64,000 nucleotides of DNA, taken from contig OZ257249.1 in the NCBI GenBank assembly GCA_965279565.1, forward strand, positions 2,790,001 through 2,854,000, written 5' to 3'. The stretch comes from Tagaea sp965279565 (GTDB lineage Bacteria > Pseudomonadota > Alphaproteobacteria > CACIAM-22H2). The first letter of the stretch is position 1, and each line of letters opens with the position of its first letter. A program made the position numbers and the translations under genes. Below, in pieces: positions 1 to 10,927 of this stretch. Below the pieces are notes generated by a model. It searched no databases, was not told the origin of the DNA, and saw nothing but the letters and a program-made list of their open reading frames with translations.

Positions 1-1
1 T

Positions 2-1009
<1,008 letters not shown>

Positions 1010-1028
1010 ACCGGCAGGAGACCCGACC

Positions 1029-1895
1029 TTGTCCCGCATCGCCTATGTGAACGGCCGTTACGTCCCGCATGCGCAGGCGCGCGTCCATATCGACGACCGC
1101 GGCTACCAGTTCGGCGACGGCATCTACGAGGTGTGCGCCGTCCGCAGCGGCGTCATGATCGACGATGATCCGCATCTCGACCGGCTGGAGCGTTCTCTGC
1201 GCGAGATGCGCATGACCGCACCGATGTCGCGCGACGCGCTGAAGATCGTCATGCGCGAGACGATCCGGCGCAATTTCGTGGCCGACGGGATCGTCTACCT
1301 GCAGCTGACGCGTGGCGTGGCACCCCGCGACCACGCCTTCCCGAAATCGCCCAGGACGCAGGTGGTGGTGACCGCGCGCAACGCCAAGCCGCATCCGGCT
1401 TCGTATTCCGAGGACGGCGTCAAGGCGGTGACCGCACCGGACATCCGCTGGGGACGCTGCGACATCAAGACGATTGCGCTGCTGCCCAACTGCATGGCCA
1501 AGCAGGTCGCCAAGGAAAACGGCGCCTACGAGGCGATCCTGGTCGACGAGAACGGCGTGGTGACCGAGGGCAGCTCGTCGAACGCCTGGATCGTCACCGG
1601 CGACGGCAAGCTCGTCACGCGTGCGGCGACGAACGAGATCCTGAACGGCATCACCCGGCTCGCGATCATCGAGATCGCGCGGCGCGAGGGGATCGCCTTC
1701 GAGGAGCGCGCTTTCACGCTGGAAGAGATGCGCCGCGCGCGCGAGGCGTTCGTGACGTCGGCGTCGTCCTTCGCGATGCCGGTCACCCAGCTCGACGACG
1801 CGCCGATCGCGAACGGGAAGCCCGGCACGATCGCGCTGCGGCTGCGCGCCGCCTATTTCCAGCACATGGCCGCGCAGGCCGGCACCGCGGCGTGA
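1029..1895 (+). CDS. dat: D-amino-acid aminotransferase (class IV PLP enzyme)
   Basis: This 288-residue protein belongs to the class IV aminotransferase fold (branched-chain/D-alanine aminotransferases). The family transfers an amino group between D-amino acids and 2-oxo acids using PLP. Family marks are the N-terminal IDDRGYQFGDGIYE segment, DIKTIALLPNCMAKQ around the likely PLP lysine (K in DIKT), and EGSSSNAWIV, which binds the cofactor phosphate. The start is taken as TTG at 1029 because a GGCAGGAG ribosome site sits 10 bases upstream and the protein then begins SRIAYVNGRYV like its relatives. An earlier in-frame start would run back into ntrX. The gene overlaps the next by four bases, so it is probably co-transcribed with ntrX. 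Confidence 0.9.
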   Translation: MSRIAYVNGRYVPHAQARVHIDDRGYQFGDGIYEVCAVRSGVMIDDDPHLDRLERSLREMRMTAPMSRDALKIVMRETIRRNFVADGIVYLQLTRGVAPRDHAFPKSPRTQVVVTARNAKPHPASYSEDGVKAVTAPDIRWGRCDIKTIALLPNCMAKQVAKENGAYEAILVDENGVVTEGSSSNAWIVTGDGKLVTRAATNEILNGITRLAIIEIARREGIAFEERAFTLEEMRRAREAFVTSASSFAMPVTQLDDAPIANGKPGTIALRLRAAYFQHMAAQAGTAA

Positions 1896-2557
1896 GCGCT
1901 TCGCGGCCGCGCGCAATCCTCTTCGACTGGGACAACACGCTGGTCGACAACTGGGGGAGCGTGCGCGCGGCCCTCAATGCCGCCCTCGTCGCCTTCGGCA
2001 TGGAACCATGGACGATCGAGGAAACGCGCGCGCGCGTCCGCCGGTCGCTGCGCGAATCCTTCCCCGAACTGTTCGGCAGCGAGTGGCCGCGGGCGCGGGA
2101 CATTTTCTACCGGACTTTCGAGGCCGAGCATCTTGCCACGCTCCGGCCGATCGACGGGGCAGGGGATGCGCTCGCGGAGCTCTCGCAGGATGCCGTGCTT
2201 GGCGTCGTCTCGAACAAGCAGGGAAGGCTCCTGCGCCGCGAGGCCGACGCACTGGGCTGGACCGGACGCTTCCACCGTCTTGTCGGTGCGACTGATGCGG
2301 TGCGTGACAAACCCGATCCGGCACCGATCGTATTGGCACTTGACGGTATTGAAATACCGTCATATGGCTCGATCTGGTTCGTCGGCGACACGGCATTAGA
2401 CATGCAAGCGGCGCATGCATTCGGGTGCACACCGGTCCTTTTCGGAAAGGATGAGGCGGATCAGGGGGCTCTGGAGCGGTATCCACCTACTTTTACTGTC
2501 CGGAACTTTCCCGAGCTTCTGGACATATGGCGGGGCCTGCAATCGAATCAAAAATGA
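1892..2557 (+). CDS. HAD-superfamily hydrolase (phosphoglycolate phosphatase-like)
   Basis: This 221-residue protein has the four HAD motifs in order: LFDWDNTLVDNW (nucleophile Asp and acid/base Asp, residues about 11-15), GVVSNKQ (motif II), a lysine in DKPDPAP (motif III), and FVGDTALDMQAA (motif IV). The insert after motif I makes a C1 cap as in phosphoglycolate phosphatases (Gph). The substrate cannot be read from sequence. The GTG start overlaps the previous stop as GTGA, so translation is likely coupled to the aminotransferase gene. The last third of the gene is visibly less GC-rich than its neighbours. Confidence 0.85.
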   Translation: MSASRPRAILFDWDNTLVDNWGSVRAALNAALVAFGMEPWTIEETRARVRRSLRESFPELFGSEWPRARDIFYRTFEAEHLATLRPIDGAGDALAELSQDAVLGVVSNKQGRLLRREADALGWTGRFHRLVGATDAVRDKPDPAPIVLALDGIEIPSYGSIWFVGDTALDMQAAHAFGCTPVLFGKDEADQGALERYPPTFTVRNFPELLDIWRGLQSNQK

Positions 2558-2679
2558 CCTAAGTATCCCTCATGGTGGCGGTCCGGCGCGTCGAGCGGCG
2601 GGCTTTGGTCCACCGGCAACCGACCCGGCGCGGACCATCTGGCCCGAACCGGAGTCCAATCAAGAAAGGAACGGACGCC

Positions 2680-2931
2680 ATGACGGCCGAGAAGTCGCAA
2701 AACGTCCAAGACGTGTTTCTGAACCATATCCGGAAGAACAAGACGTCGGTGACGATCTTCCTCGTCAACGGCGTCAAGCTTCAGGGCATCGTGACGTGGT
2801 TCGACAATTTCTCCGTACTGCTCCGCCGCGACGGGCATAGCCAGCTCGTCTACAAGCACGCGATCTCCACCGTCATGCCGACGGGCCCGATCGCGCTGTT
2901 CGACGGCGACAAGGAAGGGGCCGAAGGCTGA
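2680..2931 (+). CDS. hfq: RNA chaperone Hfq
   Basis: The 83-residue product matches Hfq over its whole length. It has the N-terminal helix with QNVQDVFLNHIRKNK, the Sm1 strand motif VTIFLVNGVKLQGIVTWFDNF, and the Sm2 motif YKHAISTVMP. Hfq forms a hexamer that anneals small RNAs to mRNAs. The ATG follows AAGAAAGGAACGG by a normal distance. About 120 non-coding bases separate it from the HAD gene, room for its own promoter, although no clear -35/-10 pair was found. The stop is immediately followed by the hflX leader, as in most proteobacteria. Confidence 0.97.
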   Translation: MTAEKSQNVQDVFLNHIRKNKTSVTIFLVNGVKLQGIVTWFDNFSVLLRRDGHSQLVYKHAISTVMPTGPIALFDGDKEGAEG

Positions 2932-3026
2932 GCCGCCGGTCCAAGACGCCCGATACGCCGAGCGACGAGGCGATCGCCGAGGAAGTAGGCGATTTCGCCG
3001 ATCGCAAGACCGAAGGCCGCTGCCTC

Positions 3027-4289
3027 GTGGTGCATCCGGTCCGCAAGGGCGCCAAGCCCGATGCGGCCCGGTCGCCCGAAGCGAAGCTCGAGGAAGCGGC
3101 CGGCCTTGCCCGCGCGATCGAACTGACGATCGCCGCGGCAGAGGTCGTGCGCGTGCAGGGCTGGCGGCCTTCGACGCTGATCGGCAAGGGAAACGTCGAG
3201 CGGCTCAAGCAGCTCATCAAGGACGAGCGCATCGCGGTCGTCGTGATGGACGCGGCACTCGGACCGGTGCAGCAGCGCAATCTCGAGAAGGAGTGGGCGG
3301 TCAAGGTGCTCGACCGCACCGGCCTGATCCTCGAGATCTTTGGGGCCCGCGCCCGCACGGCGGAAGGCCGCCTGCAGGTCGAGCTTGCGCAGCTTTCCTA
3401 CCAGAAGAGCCGCCTCGTGCGGACCTGGACGCATCTTGAGCGCCAGCGCGGCGGCTTCGGCTTCCTTGCCGGTCCCGGCGAAAGCCAGCTCGAAAGCGAC
3501 CGGCGCATGATCGGCGACAAGATCATCCGGCTGAAGCACGACCTCGAGGAGGTCAAGCGCACGCGTTCGCTGCACCGCCGCTCGCGCGAGCGGGTCCCGT
3601 ATCCGGTCGTCGCCCTCGTCGGCTACACGAACGCGGGCAAGTCGACGCTGTTCAACCGGCTCGTCCATGCGCGCGTGCTTGCCGCCGACATGCTGTTCGC
3701 CACGCTCGATCCGACGATGCGCGCTTTGTCTCTGCCGTCGGGACGCAAGATCATCCTGTCCGACACGGTGGGCTTCATTTCCGACCTGCCGCACGACCTC
3801 GTCGCGGCTTTCCGCGCCACGCTCGAAGAAGTGCTCGCGGCCGATCTCGTGCTGCACGTGCACGACGTCTCGCATCCCGACACCGAGGCGCAGGCGGCCG
3901 ACGTTCGCGCCGTGCTCTCCGAACTCGGCCGTACGGCCGACGCGGACAATCCGTTCGTCGAGGTGCTCAACAAGATCGACCGGCTGCCGGCCGACGCGCA
4001 GGAAGCCTTGCTTGCGCGCGCGTCGCGCGACGCCGACACCGTGGCGCTTTCCGCGATCTCGGGCGAGGGCTGCGACCGGCTGCTGGCCGAGATCGACCGG
4101 CGCCTGGCGATCACGCGCCAGACGGTCGAGTACGACCTGCCGTCGGGCGACGGGGCCTCGATCGCGTGGCTGCACGCGCACGGTCAGGTCCTCGAAAGCC
4201 GCAGCGAAGGCGACATGATGCATGTCGTCGTGGCGCTCGATCCGGCCGACCGTGCGCGCTTCGACCATCGCAGGGCCAAGGGCGCATGA
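3027..4289 (+). CDS. hflX: GTPase HflX
   Basis: HflX is a ribosome-associated GTPase that splits or rescues stalled ribosomes. The N-terminal HflX domain (with STLIGKGNVERLKQL) is followed by a helical linker and a G domain: G1 GYTNAGKST at residues 198-206, G3 DTVGF at about 246, G4 NKID at about 315. At 420 residues from the GTG at 3027 it is close to the usual size. The start is uncertain. The same frame is open and family-like from CTG 2928, which would overlap the hfq stop as CTGA and add 33 residues; no ATG, GTG or TTG lies between. The downstream gene overlaps by four bases. Confidence 0.93.
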   Translation: MVHPVRKGAKPDAARSPEAKLEEAAGLARAIELTIAAAEVVRVQGWRPSTLIGKGNVERLKQLIKDERIAVVVMDAALGPVQQRNLEKEWAVKVLDRTGLILEIFGARARTAEGRLQVELAQLSYQKSRLVRTWTHLERQRGGFGFLAGPGESQLESDRRMIGDKIIRLKHDLEEVKRTRSLHRRSRERVPYPVVALVGYTNAGKSTLFNRLVHARVLAADMLFATLDPTMRALSLPSGRKIILSDTVGFISDLPHDLVAAFRATLEEVLAADLVLHVHDVSHPDTEAQAADVRAVLSELGRTADADNPFVEVLNKIDRLPADAQEALLARASRDADTVALSAISGEGCDRLLAEIDRRLAITRQTVEYDLPSGDGASIAWLHAHGQVLESRSEGDMMHVVVALDPADRARFDHRRAKGA

Positions 4290-5236
4290 AGCCACGCAAG
4301 CTGCCGCCCATCGAAGTGCTGCCGCGCGACCTTTCGCGGTGGGAACAGGGCAACACCGGCACGCCGTTCGTCCACCGCTTCGACAGCGGCATCGACGGGC
4401 CGTGCACGATGGTCGTCGGGCTCACGCACGGCAACGAGTTCTGCGGCGCCGAGGCGCTGCACTGGGCGCTGTCCGATGGGCTGCGGCCGGTGCGCGGCAG
4501 CCTGATCGTGGCCTTCTCGAATGTCGCGGCCTATCGCTCGTTCGACCGGACGCGCCCGCTCGACAGCCGCTTCCTCGACCGCGACATGAACCGCGTGTGG
4601 CGCGACGATTGGCTGGCGAACGAGAAGACGCGCGAAGCCGATCGCGCGCGCGAACTTCTGCCCTTCGTGCTCGAAGCCGACTACCTGCTCGACATCCACT
4701 CGACATCCTTCGCGGTGCGGCCCTTCTATGTCGGCGCCATGCATGCGCGTGCTCGCGACCTTGCGGCCCGCATCGGCTTCCCGCGCTCGCTGCTGCTGTC
4801 CGACGGCGGCTTCGACGGGCGCACGCTGATCGAGCACGGCGAGTTCGCCGATCCGGCAGGGCGGCGCACGGCCCTTGTCGTCGAGTGCGGCGCCCATTTC
4901 CTGCGTGCGAGCGTCGAGGCCGCGAAAGCGACGCTGCTCGACTTCCTGGTCGTCACCGGCACGATCGATGCGGACTGGGCGGCCCCGCGCCGGCCGGTCG
5001 TTCCGGATGCAGTGCCGGGTACCTACGAAATCACCGAAGTGTATGTCGCCAAGACCGACGAACTTTCCTTCGCCGCCCCGTTCGTCGGCTTCGAGGAAGT
5101 GGCGGAGGGCGCCCTGATCGCGCGCGACGGCCCGACCGAAATACGTGCGCCTTACCCGCGCTGTACGATCCTTTTCCCGAAGGCCCAGCCGATGAAGGGG
5201 CGCGAATTCGTTACGCTGGCCCGCCGCGTCGAGTGA
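4286..5236 (+). CDS. Succinylglutamate desuccinylase/aspartoacylase-family metallohydrolase
   Basis: This 316-residue protein carries the M14-like AstE/AspA zinc-site pattern: HGNE at residues 48-51 and a second zinc histidine in LLDIHSTS at about 138. A conserved region with VVECGAHF near residue 200 includes the likely catalytic glutamate. The family removes acyl groups from amino acids such as N-acetylaspartate or succinylglutamate; the substrate here is unknown. The N-terminal catalytic part is followed by a smaller beta-rich C-terminal domain ending in a typical family tail (ILFPKAQPMKGREFV). ATG overlaps the hflX stop as ATGA, so it is likely the last gene of the hfq-hflX unit. Confidence 0.82.
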   Translation: MKPRKLPPIEVLPRDLSRWEQGNTGTPFVHRFDSGIDGPCTMVVGLTHGNEFCGAEALHWALSDGLRPVRGSLIVAFSNVAAYRSFDRTRPLDSRFLDRDMNRVWRDDWLANEKTREADRARELLPFVLEADYLLDIHSTSFAVRPFYVGAMHARARDLAARIGFPRSLLLSDGGFDGRTLIEHGEFADPAGRRTALVVECGAHFLRASVEAAKATLLDFLVVTGTIDADWAAPRRPVVPDAVPGTYEITEVYVAKTDELSFAAPFVGFEEVAEGALIARDGPTEIRAPYPRCTILFPKAQPMKGREFVTLARRVE

Positions 5237-5272
5237 TCGTAAATATCTGGAAAATAATATTATTTCTTTGAA

Positions 5273-5330
5273 TTGACTTGCCTCCGGCAAGGGATTAGAA
5301 CCCTTGGCACTCGCCCCGGGAGACTGCTAG
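5273..5330 (+). promoter_or_regulatory. groESL promoter with CIRCE operator
   Basis: TTGGCACTC (5304-5312), a 9-base spacer and GACTGCTAG (5322-5330) match the CIRCE consensus TTAGCACTC-N9-GAGTGCTAA at 15 of 18 arm positions. CIRCE is the operator of the heat-shock repressor HrcA. Just upstream, TTGACT (5273-5278) and TTAGAA (5295-5300) sit 16 bases apart and form a plausible promoter. The operator lies 50 bases before the groES ATG. HrcA control of groESL is known in alphaproteobacteria; its use here is inferred. Confidence 0.85.
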
Positions 5331-5380
5331 CAGCCCTGCCCGGGGCACTGACCCGAACATGCCTCCGGAGGAGACTATCC

Positions 5381-5668
5381 ATGAAATTCAAGCCTTTGAA
5401 CGACCGCGTCCTGGTCGAAGCGCTTGACCAAGAGAACAAGACCAAGGGCGGGATCATCATCCCCGACACCGCCAAGGAAAAGCCCCAGCAGGGCAAGGTC
5501 ATTGCGGCGGGCCCGGGTGCGCGCACCGAAGACGGCAAGCTGCAGCCGATGGGCGTGAAGGCCGGCGACAAGATCCTGTTCGGCAAGTGGTCGGGCACGG
5601 AAGTGAAGATCGACGGCAAGGATCTTCTCATCATGAAGGAATCCGACATTCTCGGCGTGATCGACTGA
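5381..5668 (+). CDS. groES: Co-chaperonin GroES
   Basis: The 95-residue GroES forms the heptameric lid of the GroEL folding chamber. The sequence runs from MKFKPLNDRVLVEAL through the mobile loop (KTKGGIIIPDTAKEKPQQG) to the C-terminal MKESDILGVID. The ATG at 5381 has a strong GGAGGAG ribosome site at 5366-5372; longer in-frame starts would read through the CIRCE operator. It is co-transcribed with groEL, which starts 52 bases after the stop. Confidence 0.98.
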   Translation: MKFKPLNDRVLVEALDQENKTKGGIIIPDTAKEKPQQGKVIAAGPGARTEDGKLQPMGVKAGDKILFGKWSGTEVKIDGKDLLIMKESDILGVID

Positions 5669-5720
5669 AGACCGCTTCCGGTCCCGTCGCACGCATTGAA
5701 ATTCGAAAAGGAAAAATCAC

Positions 5721-7370
<1,650 letters not shown>

Positions 7371-7401
7371 GTCCGGCCGAACAGGTCCGAACGAAAGTTG
7401 C

Positions 7402-7437
7402 GGGGCGGAAGGGAAACCTTCCGCCCCGTTTCCTTTT
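7402..7437 (+). terminator. Rho-independent terminator of groESL
   Basis: GGGGCGGAAGG and CCTTCCGCCCC form a perfect 11-pair stem around GAAA, followed by a pyrimidine-rich tail with TTTTT. It ends against the stop codon of the minus-strand gene starting at 7438 and so separates the two convergent units. Confidence 0.9.
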
Positions 7438-9063
7438 TCAGGCCGTGAGGCCGCGGTCGCGCCGTGCGATATCGTCGAGCGGCGAGACCGGGAAGCGCTC
7501 CATCGCCTGGAAATAGAGACGGCCCGCAAGGCCGACAAGCGTGCAGCCGTCGAGGAAGACGACTTCGAGCTCGTCGCGCATGTCGGCCGGGATCTCGCGG
7601 TGCGTGCGCAGCATCAGCTCGAGTCTGGGCTTGCGCATCAGCCCGTCGATCTGGACCTCGCCCATCTCGCTGAACTCGAATTCGAGGATGAAGCGCTTGC
7701 TCTCGCGATCGCGCTTGCCCGGCTCGCCCTCGCGGCGCGAGAAGATGCGCAGCTGGCGGATGTCGCGCCCGTCATAGATCGGGACGTAAGTGGCGCGCCA
7801 GTCGTTCGAGGCGTTCGCCTGGCGCTGCATCTCGCGCAGGTCGGAATCGAGACGCTGCAGCAGGTCGCCATGCCCGGCGCGTTCGAGCGTGTTCGCGACG
7901 TTCTCGCCGAGCAGGGCGCGCGCGTCGGTGCGGTCGGTCGCGAGATACGACATCACCTGCACGGCAAGGCGCGGACCCGGCCGCGGCAGCCCTTCGTCCA
8001 TGACGCGCCGGGCAAGGCCCGGATCGGCTGCGGCGAGTTCCTTGAGCGCGTCCTTCAGGTTCGGCCACTCGCGGGCCAGCGGCACGCTGCCGCGGATGGC
8101 CGGTTCCGCGGCGGCATTGCGCACCGGCAGGGGCATCGTCACTTCGAGGGCGAGTTTCGTTCCTTCCGGCGGGCGCGGCACGCCGGCGGGCCACGTCATC
8201 GCGAGCCGGCCGATGCTGCTGTCCACCACGGTCTGGCCGCCGGGCGTGTGCGCGACGACGCGCGCGGTCAGCGTCTCGACGAACTGCGAGCGGGCCGGGG
8301 CGGGCGGTGCCGGCTGGGCCGCCACCTGCTGCGCCGTCGTCGGCGGCGCTTCGGGCACCACGCGCACCTGCACGCTTGTCCCGGTCTGCAGCGTCTGCTG
8401 CGTGGCGGCGGACGGAGCGGTCTGCGGCTGCGGGGCCGTCTGGGCCTGCGCGACGGCCTGGGCCTGAGCCGCCGCCGGCGTCGCGGGCACGGGTACGGGC
8501 GCGGGCGCGGGCGCTGAAGTCGGGCTCTGTGCCGGTACGGGCACGGATGGCGGGCCGACGACGGTCGCGGTCGTCTGGACACTGGGCTGCGGGGCCTGCG
8601 CCGTCGGCGCGATGTTCGTGGCGGGCTGGTGGATCGGCGCCGGTGCCGCTTGCGATGCTTGAGGGAGCGGGGCGGCTGCCGGCGACGCCGCGGCCTGCGG
8701 CACGGGCGGCTGGACCTGCACGATGACCGCCTGCGGTGCCTGCTGCGTGCCGCCGATCTGCAGCGTCACGCTCGCTCCCTGCGGCAAGGGCATCTGCGTC
8801 TTGATGACGACGGTGCCGGCCTCGGTCTTGATCAGCGTGGCGCCGGACTGGTCCTTGCCGACGACCTGGCCCTGCACCTGCGTCTGCGGGTTCTGGCCGC
8901 CGTTCGCCAGCGCGTTGGCCAGCGTCATCGTCTGCAGGGCCGCAAACACCTGGTTGCGCAACTGCGCGGGGATCTGGGTGACCTGCGCGATCGCCTGCGC
9001 AAAGCTCTGGATCGGCGGCGGGTTGGCCGCACCGCCGCCGGGCGGGGTGATCGATCCGCTCAC
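7438..9063 (-). CDS. FliK-like proline/glutamine-rich protein at the end of the fliF-flhA operon
   Basis: No exact family was recognised. The 541-residue product has three parts. The N-terminal part (about 1-120) ends in a small beta segment (IKTEAGTVVIKTQ). A long low-complexity linker of Pro, Ala, Gln and Val follows (about 120-270). The C-terminal part is conserved-looking (FILEFEFSEMGEVQIDGLM then LELMLRTHREIP). This plan resembles hook-length control proteins of the FliK type, with a disordered ruler and a folded C-terminal domain, but a true fliK lies at 19483-21123. The GTG start overlaps the flhG stop as GTGA, so it is the last gene of the flhA-flhF-flhG unit. A flagellar role is inferred from position. 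Confidence 0.7.
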   Translation of the reverse strand: MSGSITPPGGGAANPPPIQSFAQAIAQVTQIPAQLRNQVFAALQTMTLANALANGGQNPQTQVQGQVVGKDQSGATLIKTEAGTVVIKTQMPLPQGASVTLQIGGTQQAPQAVIVQVQPPVPQAAASPAAAPLPQASQAAPAPIHQPATNIAPTAQAPQPSVQTTATVVGPPSVPVPAQSPTSAPAPAPVPVPATPAAAQAQAVAQAQTAPQPQTAPSAATQQTLQTGTSVQVRVVPEAPPTTAQQVAAQPAPPAPARSQFVETLTARVVAHTPGGQTVVDSSIGRLAMTWPAGVPRPPEGTKLALEVTMPLPVRNAAAEPAIRGSVPLAREWPNLKDALKELAAADPGLARRVMDEGLPRPGPRLAVQVMSYLATDRTDARALLGENVANTLERAGHGDLLQRLDSDLREMQRQANASNDWRATYVPIYDGRDIRQLRIFSRREGEPGKRDRESKRFILEFEFSEMGEVQIDGLMRKPRLELMLRTHREIPADMRDELEVVFLDGCTLVGLAGRLYFQAMERFPVSPLDDIARRDRGLTA

Positions 9064-9887
9064 GCCTTGCCGGCGAGGCGGGCCGCTATCGCCTCGACGT
9101 CCACCGCCGCATGGGCACCGGGATGGCGGACCAGCAGCGGCGTCTGCGCGTGGATCGAATCGCGCACGCGGCCGTCGCGGCGCACCACGCCCAGCAGCGG
9201 CGGCTCGAAGCGCAGGAACTCGCGACAGGCCTTGCTCAGCGTCTCGTGGATGCGCTGGCCCTGCGTGGGATTGCCCGCACTGTTGATGACGATGCGCAGG
9301 TCGGTCCGCTGGCGGTTCGTCGTGAGCACCTTGATGAAGGCGTAGGCATCGGTCAGCGACGTCGGTTCGTCGTTCGTCACGACGATGCAGGTGCGCGACA
9401 GGGCCGCGAGGCCGCGCGTATGTGCCTCGATGCCGGCACCCAGGTCGACGATCGTCGCCTCGTAGTCCGCCGACAGCTCGTAGAGGTCGCGCACGAGCTG
9501 GGCGAAACGCGGCTGGGCGAGCGTGGCGAGATTGCCCGAGCCCGAGCGCCCGGCAAGGATGTCGAAGCCGCCGGCCGGATACTGCGTCACGCACTCGCCC
9601 AGCGGATGGGCGCCGGCGAAATAGTGGCCGAGGTCGCGCTTGGGAAACAGGCCGAGCTGGATGTCGACATTCGCAAGGCCGAGATCGCCGTCGAACAGCA
9701 GCGTCTTGAGCCCGCGGCGTGCGAGCGCGCAGGCGAGCGTGATCGAGAACCACGTCTTGCCCACCCCGCCCTTGCCCGAGGCGACGGCGATGAGGCCCAG
9801 CGAACTTGCCGGCCGCGTATCCTGTCCGGTCTCCACGACCGCGCGCGTATGCGCCTCGGCGTAGGGAAGGGTGTGGATCTGGCTCAC
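9060..9887 (-). CDS. flhG: Flagellar number regulator FlhG (MinD-like ATPase)
   Basis: The 275-residue FlhG/FleN protein is a MinD-family ATPase that works with FlhF to set flagellar number and place. The deviant Walker A is ASGKGGVGKT (residues about 33-42), followed by FDGDLGLANVD and VDLGAGIEAHTRG. The GTG at 9887 overlaps the flhF stop as GTGA, and the next gene overlaps in the same way. The short N-terminal segment before the ATPase core is where FlhF-activating residues sit in other FlhG proteins; it is present here but not obviously conserved. Confidence 0.9.
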   Translation of the reverse strand: MSQIHTLPYAEAHTRAVVETGQDTRPASSLGLIAVASGKGGVGKTWFSITLACALARRGLKTLLFDGDLGLANVDIQLGLFPKRDLGHYFAGAHPLGECVTQYPAGGFDILAGRSGSGNLATLAQPRFAQLVRDLYELSADYEATIVDLGAGIEAHTRGLAALSRTCIVVTNDEPTSLTDAYAFIKVLTTNRQRTDLRIVINSAGNPTQGQRIHETLSKACREFLRFEPPLLGVVRRDGRVRDSIHAQTPLLVRHPGAHAAVDVEAIAARLAGKA

Positions 9888-10924
9888 GATACGGCCTCCG
9901 TGTTGCGTGCCGCGCGCGAACCGGCGGCGGCGACGAGAATGCGGGCGAAGCGCTCGGCATCGAGCGCTTCGAGCGGGTCTGCGGGGCTTCCCGAGACCGA
10001 CGCTTCTGCGAATGCATAGGTCCCGGCGGCGGCGGCGGCGAGCAGGCCGCCCATGCGCCGTGCGACGTCGAGACGGGTGGGAATCAGCCGCGTGCAGCCG
10101 GCGCGCGCGAAGGCCTCGGCGGTCTCGGCACTTTCCGACACGTCGAGACCGGCGGGCAGCGTGAGCACCGGTTCGCCGCCGATCGCGACGGCAAGCCGGC
10201 CCAGCGCCGCGATTTCGGCCGCGTTGTTGGGATTGGCGGCCGCCGTATCGACAAGGAGGATGGCGCCGCGCAGCTTGCCGAGCGCAAAACGCTGCAGGTC
10301 CTCCGGCCGTTCGGCGACGTCGAACGGCACGCCGAGGATCTGGGCGAAGGCGGAAAGGGCCGGAACGCCGCCGGCGGACGCGCGGTCGGTCGAAACGATG
10401 CGCACTGTCATGCCTTCGAGCGTGGCCTGTGCGGCGATCTTGGCGACCGCGAGCGTCTTGCCCGAGGCAGGCGGCCCGACGAGCAGCAGCGGCGTGGCCG
10501 TGGCGCGGCCGCCGAGCGGGGCAAAACGGAATGTTCCGGCCAGACGCCGGGCGAGCGTGCTGCCGATGCTGTCCGACGACGTGCGCCGGCCGAGCCGGCC
10601 GCCCTCTTCGAGCCGTGCGGCAAGCATCGGGGGCAGGCCGTGGAACGACAGGACCTTGGCGAGCGCGTCGCTCTCCGGCGGCGTGCCGCCGCGTCCGAAA
10701 CGGGGGGATGGGCCGTTGCGGTAGTCGTCCTCGTCTTCCTCGCCGACGATCTGCGGCTCGAAGACGGGCTCGGGAAGCTCGGGGCCGCTTTCGATCGCGA
10801 CGACGACGCGCACGCCGGCACCGTCGGTTTCGGTCGCGACCACGAGCGCGTCGTCGCCCAGCTCGCGCTGGATCTGGCGGATCGCGTCCTCGGCGGTGGC
10901 GGCGTGATAGGCCTTCAGGCGCAT
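9884..10924 (-). CDS. flhF: FlhF-like SRP-family GTPase with degenerate G motifs
   Basis: FlhF is an SRP-type GTPase that marks the cell pole for flagellar assembly. This 346-residue protein starts MRLKAYHAATAEDAIRQIQ like other FlhF proteins and has the N and G domains. Several G motifs depart from the SRP consensus: G1 is GPPASGKT (usually GPTGVGKT), G3 is DTAA (usually DTAG), and G4 is TRLD (usually TKLD). It may bind GTP weakly or differently. It lies between flhA (3 bases away) and flhG (4-base overlap), which fixes its identity by context. Confidence 0.85.
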   Translation of the reverse strand: MRLKAYHAATAEDAIRQIQRELGDDALVVATETDGAGVRVVVAIESGPELPEPVFEPQIVGEEDEDDYRNGPSPRFGRGGTPPESDALAKVLSFHGLPPMLAARLEEGGRLGRRTSSDSIGSTLARRLAGTFRFAPLGGRATATPLLLVGPPASGKTLAVAKIAAQATLEGMTVRIVSTDRASAGGVPALSAFAQILGVPFDVAERPEDLQRFALGKLRGAILLVDTAAANPNNAAEIAALGRLAVAIGGEPVLTLPAGLDVSESAETAEAFARAGCTRLIPTRLDVARRMGGLLAAAAAGTYAFAEASVSGSPADPLEALDAERFARILVAAAGSRAARNTEAVS

Positions 10925-10927
10925 GGC

